From assembly GCA_964599915.1 (NCBI GenBank), contig CAZRHR010000001.1, positions 40,678 through 104,677 on the forward strand: DNA of 64,000 bases, read 5' to 3'. Below are positions 35,462-44,113 of the stretch, piece after piece. Position numbers and translations under genes: made by a program. The stretch comes from CAZRHR01 sp964599915 (GTDB taxonomy: Bacteria > Bacteroidota > Bacteroidia > CAIKAF01). The notes beneath the pieces are model-generated. The model did not search any database. It saw only the letters and a program-made list of their open reading frames with translations, and was not told the origin of the DNA. Position 1 is the stretch's first letter, and every line of letters starts with the position of its first letter.

Positions 35462-36415
35462 TTATGCCATATCTTGATGAGCAGCCCTTTCCAAACGATC
35501 CCTCATGGCCTTCCACACCTCTCCTTCCGGGGGCCATTCAAAATAAATTCCCTCCAGCCCGGCCTCATCCAAAACCCGCATGGCATGGTACAATTGCCTG
35601 GCGCAAACAAAAGGATTCAAGTCTTCGGATAAAAAGACATGCGAAGTAAATTGTCTCCCATACGAAGAAGGACGCATGCCTAAAAAACCATGATTTTCCG
35701 CAGATACTCCGGGAAAAAATGGTTTAAAAGGAGTGCGTGGGGCATAATGACTTAATAGCATACCCGGCGCCTTTGGTGAAGAAGAGGATGGTTGAATCAA
35801 TGGGAGATAGCCAAGTACTTCTGCAAGGTCCGTGGCAGAGATCATTCCGGACCGAAGAATCACCGCCTTGTTTTCCGCGTCAAAACCCACGATGGTAGAT
35901 TCCAGTCCAATGTCGCAAGAACCACCATCCAGGATGTAGGGAATTTTATCACCCAGCTGGGCTTGCACGTGGGCTGCAGAGGTGGGAGAAATGTAGCCGA
36001 AAGGATTGGCAGAAGGAGCGGCCAAAGGAAAAGGAAGTTGGTCTAAAAGCGATTGCACCAAGGGATGCTTGGGCACACGAAGGCCCACCGTAGTTAAGCC
36101 ACTGGTAACAGCCGCAGGGATGGCGTCCGTTTTGGGTAAAACCAAAGTGAGCGGTCCGGGCCAAAAGGCCTGTGCAAGATCAAAAGCGATTTGCGGCACG
36201 TCTTGGGCAAACTCAAACACCTTTTCTGCGGTGCTTCCATGGACAATAAGTGGGTCAAAATCCGGGCGTTGTTTGATGTCGAAAATCCGGTGTACCGCTT
36301 CTGCATGGAGTGCATTGGCCGCTAATCCATAAACCGTTTCGGTGGGAATAGCCACGCATTGCCCCTGCTTCAAAAGTTGCGCAGCCAAAGCTAAGTCTGT
36401 TCCAATGGTGGCCAT
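35462..36415 (-). CDS. sua5: Threonylcarbamoyl-AMP synthase (Sua5/YrdC/YwlC type)
   Basis: 317 residues. YrdC domain first: GQCVAIPTETVYGLAANAL, FDIKQRPDFDPLIVHG, FWPGPLTLVLPK, VGLRVPKHPL, PLAAPSANPFGYISPTSAAHV, followed by LDGGSCDIGLESTIVGF. The C-terminal about 100 residues form the shorter Sua5 domain after a KAPGMLLSHYAPRTP linker. It makes threonylcarbamoyl-AMP from threonine, bicarbonate and ATP for the t6A37 modification of tRNAs that read ANN codons. A TAATTTTG promoter box at 36430-36423 (minus) lies 7 bases before the ATG. Confidence 0.94.
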   Translation of the reverse strand: MATIGTDLALAAQLLKQGQCVAIPTETVYGLAANALHAEAVHRIFDIKQRPDFDPLIVHGSTAEKVFEFAQDVPQIAFDLAQAFWPGPLTLVLPKTDAIPAAVTSGLTTVGLRVPKHPLVQSLLDQLPFPLAAPSANPFGYISPTSAAHVQAQLGDKIPYILDGGSCDIGLESTIVGFDAENKAVILRSGMISATDLAEVLGYLPLIQPSSSSPKAPGMLLSHYAPRTPFKPFFPGVSAENHGFLGMRPSSYGRQFTSHVFLSEDLNPFVCARQLYHAMRVLDEAGLEGIYFEWPPEGEVWKAMRDRLERAAHQDMA

Positions 36416-36831
36416 AGGGCGACAAAATTAACGGAAAAATTGGAGCTAAAGAGGTGTTTTGGTAAAGGACAGAAACAGCCGGCATCCATTGCCTTGGGGT
36501 TGAAACAACATGAAAAGCAAGGCCGATTTAGTTCGGGCATCTCAAGGGTGGCTGCGCCAGGGACGGAACAGAAACCCCGCAAAGTTTTTTCCTTAGGGTC
36601 ACCCGGAAGGCAAAGGCCGAAGCATGAAGCCGTTGCTTTCCTTGGGTGCCCTTGGAAAAAACTGCGGAGTTGGCGGAACGGCCCGGTGCCGCCGTAACAG
36701 GCAACCCTATTTATCGGAAGCCGGCGGCAGGCGCCATGTAAGAAATATGGAAAATAATTTTAAAATATGATGTTTTTTGAAACCTTTTAATTGAAGGATG
36801 CGTAGAGGTAAAAGGTTTAAACAATGATCTC
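36416..36831. repeat. Intergenic region with GC-rich structured repeat, copy B
   Basis: 416 bases between sua5 and rpoD without a supported gene. At 36684-36735 it carries CGGTGCCGCCGT and GGCGGCAGGCGCC, in the same order as the copy at 19259-19349 read on the other strand, with 27 rather than 66 bases between them. GCGGAG lies before the first word in both. The last 90 bases before rpoD are AT-rich and should contain its promoter, but I see only an imperfect -7 box. Confidence 0.5.
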
Positions 36832-37695
36832 ATGCGTCAATTAAAAATCGCCAAACAAGTTACCAACCGCGACACGGCCTCTCTGGACAAGTATCTTCAG
36901 GAAATTGGTCGGGTAGAGCTTATCACTCCGGATCAGGAGGTTGAATTGGCGCGCAGAATCAAGGAAGGCGACCAGGTGGCGATGGAAAAATTGGTAAAAG
37001 CTAATTTGCGTTTTGTTGTTTCCGTTTCGAAACAATATCAAAATCAAGGATTAAGCCTACCGGATTTAATTAATGAAGGTAATTTGGGTTTAATAAAAGC
37101 CGCACAACGGTTCGATGAAACCAGAGGATTTAAGTTTATTTCGTATGCCGTCTGGTGGATTCGTCAATCCATATTGCAAGCTTTGGCAGAACAGGCGCGG
37201 ATTGTGCGTTTGCCGTTGAATAAAATTGGGTCCATCAATAAGATTAATCGGGCATTTTCGGAATTGGAGCAACGGTTCGAGCGTGAACCCAGTGCCGATG
37301 AAATTGCAGAAACGTTGGAAATGAATCCCAACGAAGTCAAAGAATCAATGGCAAATTCAGGGCGGCATGTGTCCATGGATGCGCCCTTACAGGAAGGTGA
37401 AGAAGGCGATATGTACGATGTGCTGCGCAGCGGAGATAGTCCTTCGCCGGACATGGTGCTTTTGCATGAATCGCTTCGGAACGAAATTGAAAGGAGTTTA
37501 TCTACCCTCACGCCACGCGAAGCGGATGTGGTTCGTTTGTTTTTTGGTCTCAATGGCCAAACAGCGCTTTCGCTGGAAGAGATTGCGGAAAAATTTGATT
37601 TGACCAGGGAACGTGTAAGGCAAATCAAAGAAAAAGCCATCCGCCGGTTGAAGCAAACGGCAAGGAGTCGGCAATTGAAGGCCTATTTGGGTTAA
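36832..37695 (+). CDS. rpoD: RNA polymerase primary sigma factor (RpoD/SigA)
   Basis: 287 residues. It begins MRQLKIAKQVTNRDTASLDK, then region 1.2 YLQEIGRVELITPDQEVELA. Region 2 includes ANLRFVVSVSKQYQNQGLSL and RGFKFISYAVWWIRQSILQA (DNA melting and -10 recognition). Region 3 has PLNKIGSINKINRAFSELEQ, and region 4 SLEEIAEKFDLTRERVRQIK (-35 recognition helix). The short length without a large N-terminal region 1.1 is the hallmark of Bacteroidota housekeeping sigma factors, which read the TTTG/TAnnTTTG promoters seen in this window. Confidence 0.96.
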   Translation: MRQLKIAKQVTNRDTASLDKYLQEIGRVELITPDQEVELARRIKEGDQVAMEKLVKANLRFVVSVSKQYQNQGLSLPDLINEGNLGLIKAAQRFDETRGFKFISYAVWWIRQSILQALAEQARIVRLPLNKIGSINKINRAFSELEQRFEREPSADEIAETLEMNPNEVKESMANSGRHVSMDAPLQEGEEGDMYDVLRSGDSPSPDMVLLHESLRNEIERSLSTLTPREADVVRLFFGLNGQTALSLEEIAEKFDLTRERVRQIKEKAIRRLKQTARSRQLKAYLG

Positions 37696-37760
37696 ATTAA
37701 AGCCCGAAGGATTCTCGCATATAGGAGGCGCGAATCTATCCATTAAAATAGCTATTCGAT

Positions 37761-37784
37761 GAAAGTCTTATTTTACAGACTTTC
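37761..37784. terminator. Stem-loop between convergent rpoD and ABM-domain genes
   Basis: GAAAGTCT at 37761-37768 pairs with AGACTTTC at 37777-37784 around an 8-base AT-rich loop, extendable with GAT/ATC past one bulge. It lies between the 3' ends of two converging genes. No T-run follows, so the terminator call is tentative. Confidence 0.4.
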
Positions 37785-37799
37785 CATCCAGCAGATTGT

Positions 37800-38129
37800 T
37801 CAAGGGAGTTGTCCACCGGTATGCCATTGGTGTACTTCTGTGATGGCTGAAATATACCATGCATACCATTGAGGTGCAGCCGCTTTTGCACGTTGGTGTA
37901 GGCCGTCTCCGGCCCATTGATCGATGGCCTCTTTGGAATCCCAATAGGAAATAAAAATACCGCGGTTTCCGTTGTACACCGATTCATAGCCAAGATATCC
38001 AGGAATATGGGCGACTGCTTTGAGTGTGGCTTCGTCCATTTCCGCATAGCCCCGAAGTTGGTCTGTTCTTTCCAAAGAAAAAATGACGGCCCACTTCGGG
38101 GTTTGGGGAAGGTGTTTCCAGTGCACCAT
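37800..38129 (-). CDS. ABM-domain (antibiotic biosynthesis monooxygenase fold) protein
   Basis: 109 residues. KWAVIFSLERTDQLRGYAEM, HIPGYLGYESVYNGNRGIFI and YWDSKEAIDQWAGDGLHQRA are the strands and central helix of a dimeric alpha/beta barrel ABM domain. Members include small heme-degrading or quinone-oxidising enzymes, but most are uncharacterised. It begins 3 bases after PaaZ, so it is co-transcribed and may act on a product or side product of that pathway. Confidence 0.8.
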   Translation of the reverse strand: MVHWKHLPQTPKWAVIFSLERTDQLRGYAEMDEATLKAVAHIPGYLGYESVYNGNRGIFISYWDSKEAIDQWAGDGLHQRAKAAAPQWYAWYISAITEVHQWHTGGQLP

Positions 38130-38132
38130 GAA

Positions 38133-40202
38133 TTACATTGGTTTTTTGGCTACGAGCGTTAAAATGGTAGCCAGTGCTACCGTTTCGCCCGTTTGGTCAT
38201 AGACCTCTACCCGCCATTTCACAATGCCTCTCGGGGTGTCTTCAGGCGTTTTTTGTTCTTGCGCAATTTTCTCTTTTACCGTTAGGCGCACTCCGATGGT
38301 GGTACCCACGTAGACCGGCTTGGTAAAACGACATTCATCCAAGCCATAATTGGCGAGCACGGGCCCCTTTTTAGGATCTACGAACAAACCGGCCGCGGCT
38401 GAAAGGATGAAATACCCGTGAGCTACGCGACTTTCGAAAAGTGTACCTTCCAAGGATGTCACGTCCATGTGGGCATAGAAATTATCACCGGAAATGTTGG
38501 CAAAATTTACAATGTCCGTTTCTGTAACCGTTCTTTTATGGGTTTCGAGGGTCTCCCCTATTTCCAATTCTTCAAAGTATTTGCGGAATGGGTGAATGCG
38601 GTCCTCGGAAGGTTTGGCTCCCGGCTGATAGACCTGGGTAATACGTGTGAGGGTGGTGGGAGAACCTTGAATGGCGGTGCGTTGCATGTAGTGCATCACG
38701 CCACGGATTCCTCCCATTTCTTCTCCGCCACCGGCTCTACCCGGACCGCCGTGCACCAAATGTGGCATGGGGGAACCATGCCCTGTACTTTCTGCAGCGC
38801 AATCTCGGTTATTCACCAACAAACGGCCGTGCATACAAGCGGCGCCCAGCACCACATCGGTCACGAAAGCATCGTCATAGGACACGATGGATCCCACCAA
38901 ACTTCCACCGCCAAGGTTGGCGATGCGGATGGCTTCATCCACATCTTTGTAAGGAAGCAAGGTAGAGATAGGGCCAAAAGCTTCGATTTGGTGTGGAGCC
39001 AAGGAATGCAAAGGTTGGTCGCAGCGCAAGAGCATGGAAGGCATGAAAGCGCCTTTTTCTTTGTTACCACCCACGATATCAAATTCTTCCGGATGTCCAA
39101 AAACGACTTGTGTGCCTTGTAGGAGTTGTTGAAGTGCGGATTTCACATCACGTACTTGGTCTCTTCCGGCCAGTGGGCCCATGCGTACCCCTTCTACGGA
39201 GGGATCGCCAAGCACAGCGCCTTTAAGTCGTTTGGATAAAGCGTCGGTTACGGCTTCCACAAGATTTTCCGGTACAATGGTTCTGCGGATGGCGGTACAT
39301 TTTTGTCCGGCTTTCACCGTCATTTCACGTGCCACATCTTTGATGAACAAGTCAAATTCCGGGGTACCCGGTGCGGCATCGGGACCAAGAATGCAACAAT
39401 TCAAAGAATCGGCTTCCATATTGAAACGTACAGAATTGCGGACAATGGCAGGATGGGCTCGGAGTTTAAAACCGGTGGAGGCTGAACCGGTGAGGGTAAC
39501 TACATCTTGAGATTGAACAAAGTCCAGCATATTTCCGGCGGAGCCACAAATCAATTGTAAAGTTCCTTCGGGCAAAATGCCGGATGCGATGATGTCACGT
39601 ACGACCCTTTCTGTGAGGTAAGAGGTCAGGGTGGCCGGTTTCACGATGGCAGGCACACCCGCCAACAAGTTCACCGCGATTTTTTCCAGCATGCCCCATA
39701 CCGGAAAGTTGAAGGCATTGATGTGAATGGCAACACCTTGGAGTGGTGTACAGATATGGTGACCAATGAAAGTTCCTGATTTGGAAAGCATTTCAGGTTG
39801 GCCATCCACATAAAAGGAAGTATCCGGAAGTTCACGACGGCCTTTGGAAGCGTACACAAAGAGGTTGCCAATGCCCCCATCGATGTCAATCCATGAATCT
39901 GCTTTGGTGGCGCCGGTAAAAGCCGAAATACGATAATATTCCGCTTTTCTTTCGCTGAGGAAAAGGGCGAGTGCTTTGAGCATCCGTGCGCGTTCATGGA
40001 AAGTCATTTTGCGAAGTGCCGGTCCCCCGACTGTGCGGCCATAATGGAGGATGCTTTCGAAATCAAGCCCATCGGCAGAAGCAATGGCTACCGGTTCGCC
40101 ATGTACGGCATGATACAGCATGGTACCGTCTCCGGCGCCGGGTTGCCAGCGACCCATTACATAATTTTCTAGTCTCCACAAGGAAGTTGCAGTTGCAGTC
40201 AT
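38133..40202 (-). CDS. paaZ: PaaZ: oxepin-CoA hydrolase / semialdehyde dehydrogenase
   Basis: 689 residues from ATG 40202. The N-terminal aldehyde dehydrogenase (about 1-520) has NFPVWGMLEKIAVNLLAGVP, FNMEADSLNCCILGPDA, KAGQKCTAIRRTIVPE (catalytic Cys in GQKC) and GEEMGGIRGVMHYMQRT. The C-terminal MaoC-like hydratase (about 540-689) has FANISGDNFYAHMDVTSLEG with the D-x4-H catalytic pair, then RVAHGYFILSAAAGLF. PaaZ opens the oxepin-CoA ring in phenylacetate breakdown and oxidises the aldehyde to the next CoA thioester. No other paa genes are in the window. It is in one operon with a TerB-like and an ABM protein. Confidence 0.93.
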   Translation of the reverse strand: MTATATSLWRLENYVMGRWQPGAGDGTMLYHAVHGEPVAIASADGLDFESILHYGRTVGGPALRKMTFHERARMLKALALFLSERKAEYYRISAFTGATKADSWIDIDGGIGNLFVYASKGRRELPDTSFYVDGQPEMLSKSGTFIGHHICTPLQGVAIHINAFNFPVWGMLEKIAVNLLAGVPAIVKPATLTSYLTERVVRDIIASGILPEGTLQLICGSAGNMLDFVQSQDVVTLTGSASTGFKLRAHPAIVRNSVRFNMEADSLNCCILGPDAAPGTPEFDLFIKDVAREMTVKAGQKCTAIRRTIVPENLVEAVTDALSKRLKGAVLGDPSVEGVRMGPLAGRDQVRDVKSALQQLLQGTQVVFGHPEEFDIVGGNKEKGAFMPSMLLRCDQPLHSLAPHQIEAFGPISTLLPYKDVDEAIRIANLGGGSLVGSIVSYDDAFVTDVVLGAACMHGRLLVNNRDCAAESTGHGSPMPHLVHGGPGRAGGGEEMGGIRGVMHYMQRTAIQGSPTTLTRITQVYQPGAKPSEDRIHPFRKYFEELEIGETLETHKRTVTETDIVNFANISGDNFYAHMDVTSLEGTLFESRVAHGYFILSAAAGLFVDPKKGPVLANYGLDECRFTKPVYVGTTIGVRLTVKEKIAQEQKTPEDTPRGIVKWRVEVYDQTGETVALATILTLVAKKPM

Positions 40203-40217
40203 AAATTTTGAAATCAA

Positions 40218-40577
40218 TTAAGACAACCAGGCTGAGAACAACCGGTTGATCATGGTATTTTCAGTGGGATCAAGGAATTGGTCTGTGCGAACCATTTGAA
40301 TGGCTTGCAGGATAAACGCTTTACGCTGGTCGCGGTTGGAATGCAGGTAAAATTGTTCGGCAGCCCGATCAAAGTACTCTAGGGTATCCGGCTCTTTTAG
40401 GCGTTCGATCTCCAAATCAATGAAGGTCAATTCCAGCACGTCGCCGAGTTCTTTTCGGGTAAATTCGCTTAACTTTTGTTTTTCCGCAGCAGATATGGTA
40501 CCATCTGCCTGCGCCAGTAGCTTAAGCATCTTGTAAGCAGCTAGATGCTGCAATTTATCAGACTCTCCCATGGGCAT
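40218..40577 (-). CDS. TerB-like small protein
   Basis: About 119 residues from ATG 40577 (MPMGESDKLQHLAAYKMLKL). The pattern AAYKMLKLLAQADGTISAAEKQKLSEF, an acidic residue after the first helix followed by a second helical unit (QMVRTDQFLDPTENTMINRL), resembles the TerB/TerB-like all-helical fold that can bind metal through acidic loops. Role unknown. It is the first gene of the paaZ operon; a TATCTTTG promoter box (40615-40608) lies upstream and excludes the earlier in-frame TTG as start. Confidence 0.68.
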   Translation of the reverse strand: MPMGESDKLQHLAAYKMLKLLAQADGTISAAEKQKLSEFTRKELGDVLELTFIDLEIERLKEPDTLEYFDRAAEQFYLHSNRDQRKAFILQAIQMVRTDQFLDPTENTMINRLFSAWLS

Positions 40578-40607
40578 TTGGTTTGCACCGGAAATATACG
40601 GCTTTCC

Positions 40608-40615
40608 CAAAGATA
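40608..40615 (-). promoter_or_regulatory. -7 promoter element of the TerB-like/paaZ/ABM operon
   Basis: TATCTTTG on the minus strand, 30 bases upstream of the ATG at 40577. No clear -33 element. Confidence 0.45.
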
Positions 40616-40738
40616 AGCGGGGTGAAAAGCCATAAAATTGTTGAAAAGGATGTACCTGCGAAAAAGAAGAGAAAGATTAAATCTAAGGGTGCATGCATGG
40701 ATGGGATTGTCCAAGGCAAATTCATTTTTGCAACTTTA

Positions 40739-40767
40739 TTGCATTTTATAAAAAACAGGTATCTTTG
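40739..40767 (+). promoter_or_regulatory. Promoter of the COG0523 GTPase gene
   Basis: TTG (40739-40741), 18 bases, then TATCTTTG (40760-40767). It lies 21 bases before the ATG at 40789 and supports that start over upstream in-frame codons. Confidence 0.6.
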
Positions 40768-40788
40768 TCGGGTAAAAAATTAAAGCCC

Positions 40789-41985
40789 ATGTCGACTGCC
40801 AAAATACCCGTTACTGTTTTGAGTGGATTTTTAGGTTCAGGAAAAACCACGCTGCTGCATCATATCCTTCAAAACAAGGAAGGCTTAAAAATGGCAGTTA
40901 TTGTAAATGACATGAGCGAAATCAACGTAGATGCACAATGGATAGACCGAAGCGACACCCTTTCTCGGACTGAAGAGCGACTGGTAGAAATGAGCAACGG
41001 TTGTATATGTTGTACCCTAAGAGAAGACTTAATGCAAGAGGTGGCCAAATTGGCCAAAGAAGGACGGTTCGATGGCATTGTGATTGAGAGTTCAGGCATC
41101 AGTGAGCCCTTGCCAGTGGCACAAACCTTTGCTTTTCAGGGAGAAGATGGATTTGATTTGACCCAAATAAGCTATATCGATTCCATGATTACGGTGGTTG
41201 ATAGCCTTCAGTTTTTCAAAGATTTCGGGACAGATGAGCGGTTGAAAGATCGTGAACTCACCCACATAGAGGGCGATCACCGAAGCATTGTCCAGTTGCT
41301 CACAGATCAAGTTGAATTTGCAGATTTTATCCTCCTTAACAAAGTAGATTTGGTAGATGAGGGCACACTTGGTCTTCTACAAAGGGCCATAAGCGCCCTG
41401 AATCCTAAGGCCAAAATAATGCAGGCCAGTTTTGGAAAAGTACCTTTAAAGGAATTGTTATTTACGCGCAGGTTCCAAATGGAGAGCGCTCAGCAAACAG
41501 AAGCATGGAAAAAGGAATGGGAAAAAGAGGACCATCCCTCCGAAATGGAAACGTATGGCATCCAAACCTTTAGTTTCCGGCGACAAGTTCCATTTCATCC
41601 ACAACGTTGGTGGGAATATTTGAACTATGCATATCCAAGTCAAATGCTACGTGCCAAAGGCATATTTTGGTTGGCTTCCCGTCCTGAGGATGCGCTATTC
41701 TTCTCCCAAGCCGGCGGTTCTTTGCGTCTAGAACGCGCGGGAACATGGGTGGCCGGTTTGCCACCGGAGGAACAAGCAATGTGGGGAGAAACCTCTCCAC
41801 AAGATCCAGATGACCAGCCCCATCTTTTATGGGGAGACCGTTGGAATGAATTGATTTTTATAGGACAGGATGTGGATAAAGACCAAATGATACAAGCACT
41901 TGAGTCGTGCCTCCTTACGCAAGAAGAAATTCAGCATTGGGAAAAGGAAGGTTGGGAAGCGGACCCCTTCCCCAGCCCTATTTAA
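40789..41985 (+). CDS. CobW/COG0523-family GTPase, metal-trafficking type
   Basis: 398 residues. Walker A VLSGFLGSGKTTLLHHIL near residue 12, the metal-binding CICC motif (SNGCICCTLREDL) near residue 72, VIESSGISEPLPVAQTF (switch/Walker B region), and LLNKVDLVDEG as the NKxD guanine-specificity motif. The C-terminal CobW domain starts about FSFRRQVPFHPQRWWEYL. COG0523 proteins load zinc, cobalt or other metals into client enzymes. A TonB-dependent receptor follows 113 bases later and may import the metal or its complex. Confidence 0.9.
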   Translation: MSTAKIPVTVLSGFLGSGKTTLLHHILQNKEGLKMAVIVNDMSEINVDAQWIDRSDTLSRTEERLVEMSNGCICCTLREDLMQEVAKLAKEGRFDGIVIESSGISEPLPVAQTFAFQGEDGFDLTQISYIDSMITVVDSLQFFKDFGTDERLKDRELTHIEGDHRSIVQLLTDQVEFADFILLNKVDLVDEGTLGLLQRAISALNPKAKIMQASFGKVPLKELLFTRRFQMESAQQTEAWKKEWEKEDHPSEMETYGIQTFSFRRQVPFHPQRWWEYLNYAYPSQMLRAKGIFWLASRPEDALFFSQAGGSLRLERAGTWVAGLPPEEQAMWGETSPQDPDDQPHLLWGDRWNELIFIGQDVDKDQMIQALESCLLTQEEIQHWEKEGWEADPFPSPI

Positions 41986-42008
41986 AGCGTTGTAAACCAG
42001 CTTTAAAT
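41980..42008 (+). terminator. Stem-loop overlapping the end of the COG0523 gene
   Basis: ATTTAAAGC (41980-41988) pairs perfectly with GCTTTAAAT (42000-42008) around 11 bases; the stem includes the stop codon. No T-run follows, so it may be a weak terminator, an mRNA-stabilising hairpin or an operator for the receptor gene downstream. Confidence 0.4.
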
Positions 42009-42085
42009 CATCAAAATAAATTATTTTATATGACTGATTAAAAGATTTTTAGATATATTTTTTTAGACTCTTCTAATTTTCCTTT

Positions 42086-42093
42086 TACCTTTG
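42086..42093 (+). promoter_or_regulatory. -7 promoter element of the TonB receptor gene
   Basis: TACCTTTG, ending 5 bases before the ATG at 42099, so the transcript is predicted to be leaderless. No TTG lies at the expected -33 distance, so an activator or derepression may be needed. Confidence 0.5.
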
Positions 42094-42098
42094 CCTAA

Positions 42099-44072
42099 AT
42101 GAAAAAATATCTTGTTTTATTCTTTTGCCTAGGCTTCACCATAGCTTTCCATGGTCAGGGGGTGACAAGAACTTTATCTGAAATCGAACTTATTGGTCGT
42201 GATACGGCAGCCCCACCTCCTGTGCCCACCATGCAATACACAGTGGAGGAATTGAGGCGAACAGGCGCAACGGATGTAGCGACCATGTTTCAGCGGATTC
42301 CGGGCATGGGCGTACAACTGACTTGCGGCGTATGCCATACGGCAGATATTCGCTTACGCGGAACGGAAGGCCCACATACATTATTATCCATTGCGGGCAT
42401 TCCCGTATTTGGCCCCTTAGCCTCGGTATATGGCTGGATGGGGATCCCGGCCGGAATGATAGAAAAGATTGAAGTTACCAGTGGTCCACAGCGCGTAATT
42501 TATGGGCCCGGCGGCATGGGTGGTATGGTGGATATTTTGCCCAAAGTAGGCGAACCCAAAGAACCGCTTGGGATTACATGGACAGGAGACGCCAACGGCC
42601 GAGCCACCCTTGATGTTTTTACCTCAGGAACTTTGGGGAAACAAACTTCTCATCTTACCGGAATGCAGTTAGATGGCGGATTTATGAGTAAAGACCGGAA
42701 CAAAGATGGGTATCATGACTATCCACATTTGGCGCGTTTTGGGGCCTTCACGCATATTTTGAAACAAGCCAAGGGGCATGATTTCCGGATGGTGGGAAGA
42801 ATTTTTGGAGAGGAAAGATGGGCTGGACAGCGTGGATTCGTGCCAAAGGACCGAGGCACCATGGCCTTATATGGAGAGTGGGCGCAGACCCTGCGAGCAG
42901 AATGGCTCATGTCCGTCGAAAAGAAAAACTGGCGTATTCGGGGTGGAAGCAGTTTCCATTATCAGGATGCATGGTATGGACTTACACGCTACACGGCCGT
43001 GCAGCCTGTTGTTTTTGCGCAGACCGACTGGCAGGTTCGCATTGGGAAACATCACCGGATTCGACCCGGGCTGTCTTTGCAGTATCAAGGCTATGATGAT
43101 CATACACCCGCCACTTCACTGGGACTTACCCATGCATTACTGGCAGGTCCTTATGTAGAATACCAAACCCAGCTGGTGCCAAAGTTGGATTTGATTGCCG
43201 GGTTCCGTTTGGATGGAGACCCGAATCATGGTTGGATTCCCACGCCAAGGTTACATGCGAAATATCAAATTCATCCTCAACACGCATTACAATTTGGAGG
43301 TGGTTCCGCATTTCGGGTAGTGAGTCTATTTACGGAGGACCATGCGGCGCTTTCCGGATTTAGAACCGTTGTCATACCCAGCACCCTTAACCCAGAGCGG
43401 TCATGGTCGGCGGTATTGCGTTATACAGGTCAAATTAAACTGAGCAAAGGATGGCTAACCTTGACAGCTGAAGGATTTTACCATCGTTTCAGCAATCGAA
43501 TTTTACCGGATTATGATACCGATCCCAACCTTATTATTTATGTAAATGACACGACAGGCGTGCGTCTTGCCGGTGGCTTAGTGGGCGGAAGTGTACAATG
43601 GGGAAAATGGCAAGGCATGGCAAGTGCCCAATATGTAAACGCACGCAGGGACCAACAAATAGCCGAGGGTGCGCTTTATCATACCCCTGCATGGCAAGGT
43701 GATGTGCGCCTTTCCAGAACGCTTTTCAAAGGAAAACTTTGGGTCGAATGGTCCACTCGGTGGGTCGGGCCCATGCGGCTTCCTCTACAAGCGTTGGATC
43801 CAAGACCCAGATATTCGCCATGGTTTGCCTTAAGTGATGTGGCTTTTCGCTGGAAAATAGGAGAAACACTATCTGTAGGTGGTGGCGTACGTAACCTATT
43901 TGATTATGTCCCCCCTAGCCCACTCACACGAGGTCATGACCCTTTTGATTTGGATGCCGAAAACCCCACAGACAATCCCTTGGGATTAACCTTTGATGCT
44001 GGATACACTTGGGCACCCCTGATGGGCATTACGCCATTCATCAGCCTGAGTTTCACACCGGCCAAAAAATAG
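42099..44072 (+). CDS. TonB-dependent outer membrane receptor
   Basis: 657 residues. The signal peptide (YLVLFFCLGFTIAFHGQ) is followed directly by the plug, with no carboxypeptidase-like domain: TMQYTVEELRRTGATDVATM, FQRIPGMGVQ, VCHTADIRLRG, SIAGIPVFG, KIEVTSGPQRVIYGPGGMGG. A TCGVC pair of cysteines lies in the plug. The barrel ends GITPFISLSFTPAKK. This short class usually imports siderophores, cobalamin or metal chelates. With the COG0523 GTPase upstream it suggests zinc or cobalt acquisition, which is inference only. Confidence 0.9.
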   Translation: MKKYLVLFFCLGFTIAFHGQGVTRTLSEIELIGRDTAAPPPVPTMQYTVEELRRTGATDVATMFQRIPGMGVQLTCGVCHTADIRLRGTEGPHTLLSIAGIPVFGPLASVYGWMGIPAGMIEKIEVTSGPQRVIYGPGGMGGMVDILPKVGEPKEPLGITWTGDANGRATLDVFTSGTLGKQTSHLTGMQLDGGFMSKDRNKDGYHDYPHLARFGAFTHILKQAKGHDFRMVGRIFGEERWAGQRGFVPKDRGTMALYGEWAQTLRAEWLMSVEKKNWRIRGGSSFHYQDAWYGLTRYTAVQPVVFAQTDWQVRIGKHHRIRPGLSLQYQGYDDHTPATSLGLTHALLAGPYVEYQTQLVPKLDLIAGFRLDGDPNHGWIPTPRLHAKYQIHPQHALQFGGGSAFRVVSLFTEDHAALSGFRTVVIPSTLNPERSWSAVLRYTGQIKLSKGWLTLTAEGFYHRFSNRILPDYDTDPNLIIYVNDTTGVRLAGGLVGGSVQWGKWQGMASAQYVNARRDQQIAEGALYHTPAWQGDVRLSRTLFKGKLWVEWSTRWVGPMRLPLQALDPRPRYSPWFALSDVAFRWKIGETLSVGGGVRNLFDYVPPSPLTRGHDPFDLDAENPTDNPLGLTFDAGYTWAPLMGITPFISLSFTPAKK

Positions 44073-44113
44073 CTTTTCCTCTCAAGAGGGGTATCGCAAA
44101 CTCAAGAAAAGGG

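Noticed and set aside
36440..36697. Open frames between sua5 and rpoD on both strands
   Set aside because: No recognisable protein pattern; they overlap the second copy of the GC-rich repeat.
41986..42098. Possible cobalamin riboswitch before the TonB receptor
   Set aside because: The region is short, AT-rich and lacks the B12-box; the promoter also leaves no room for a leader RNA.
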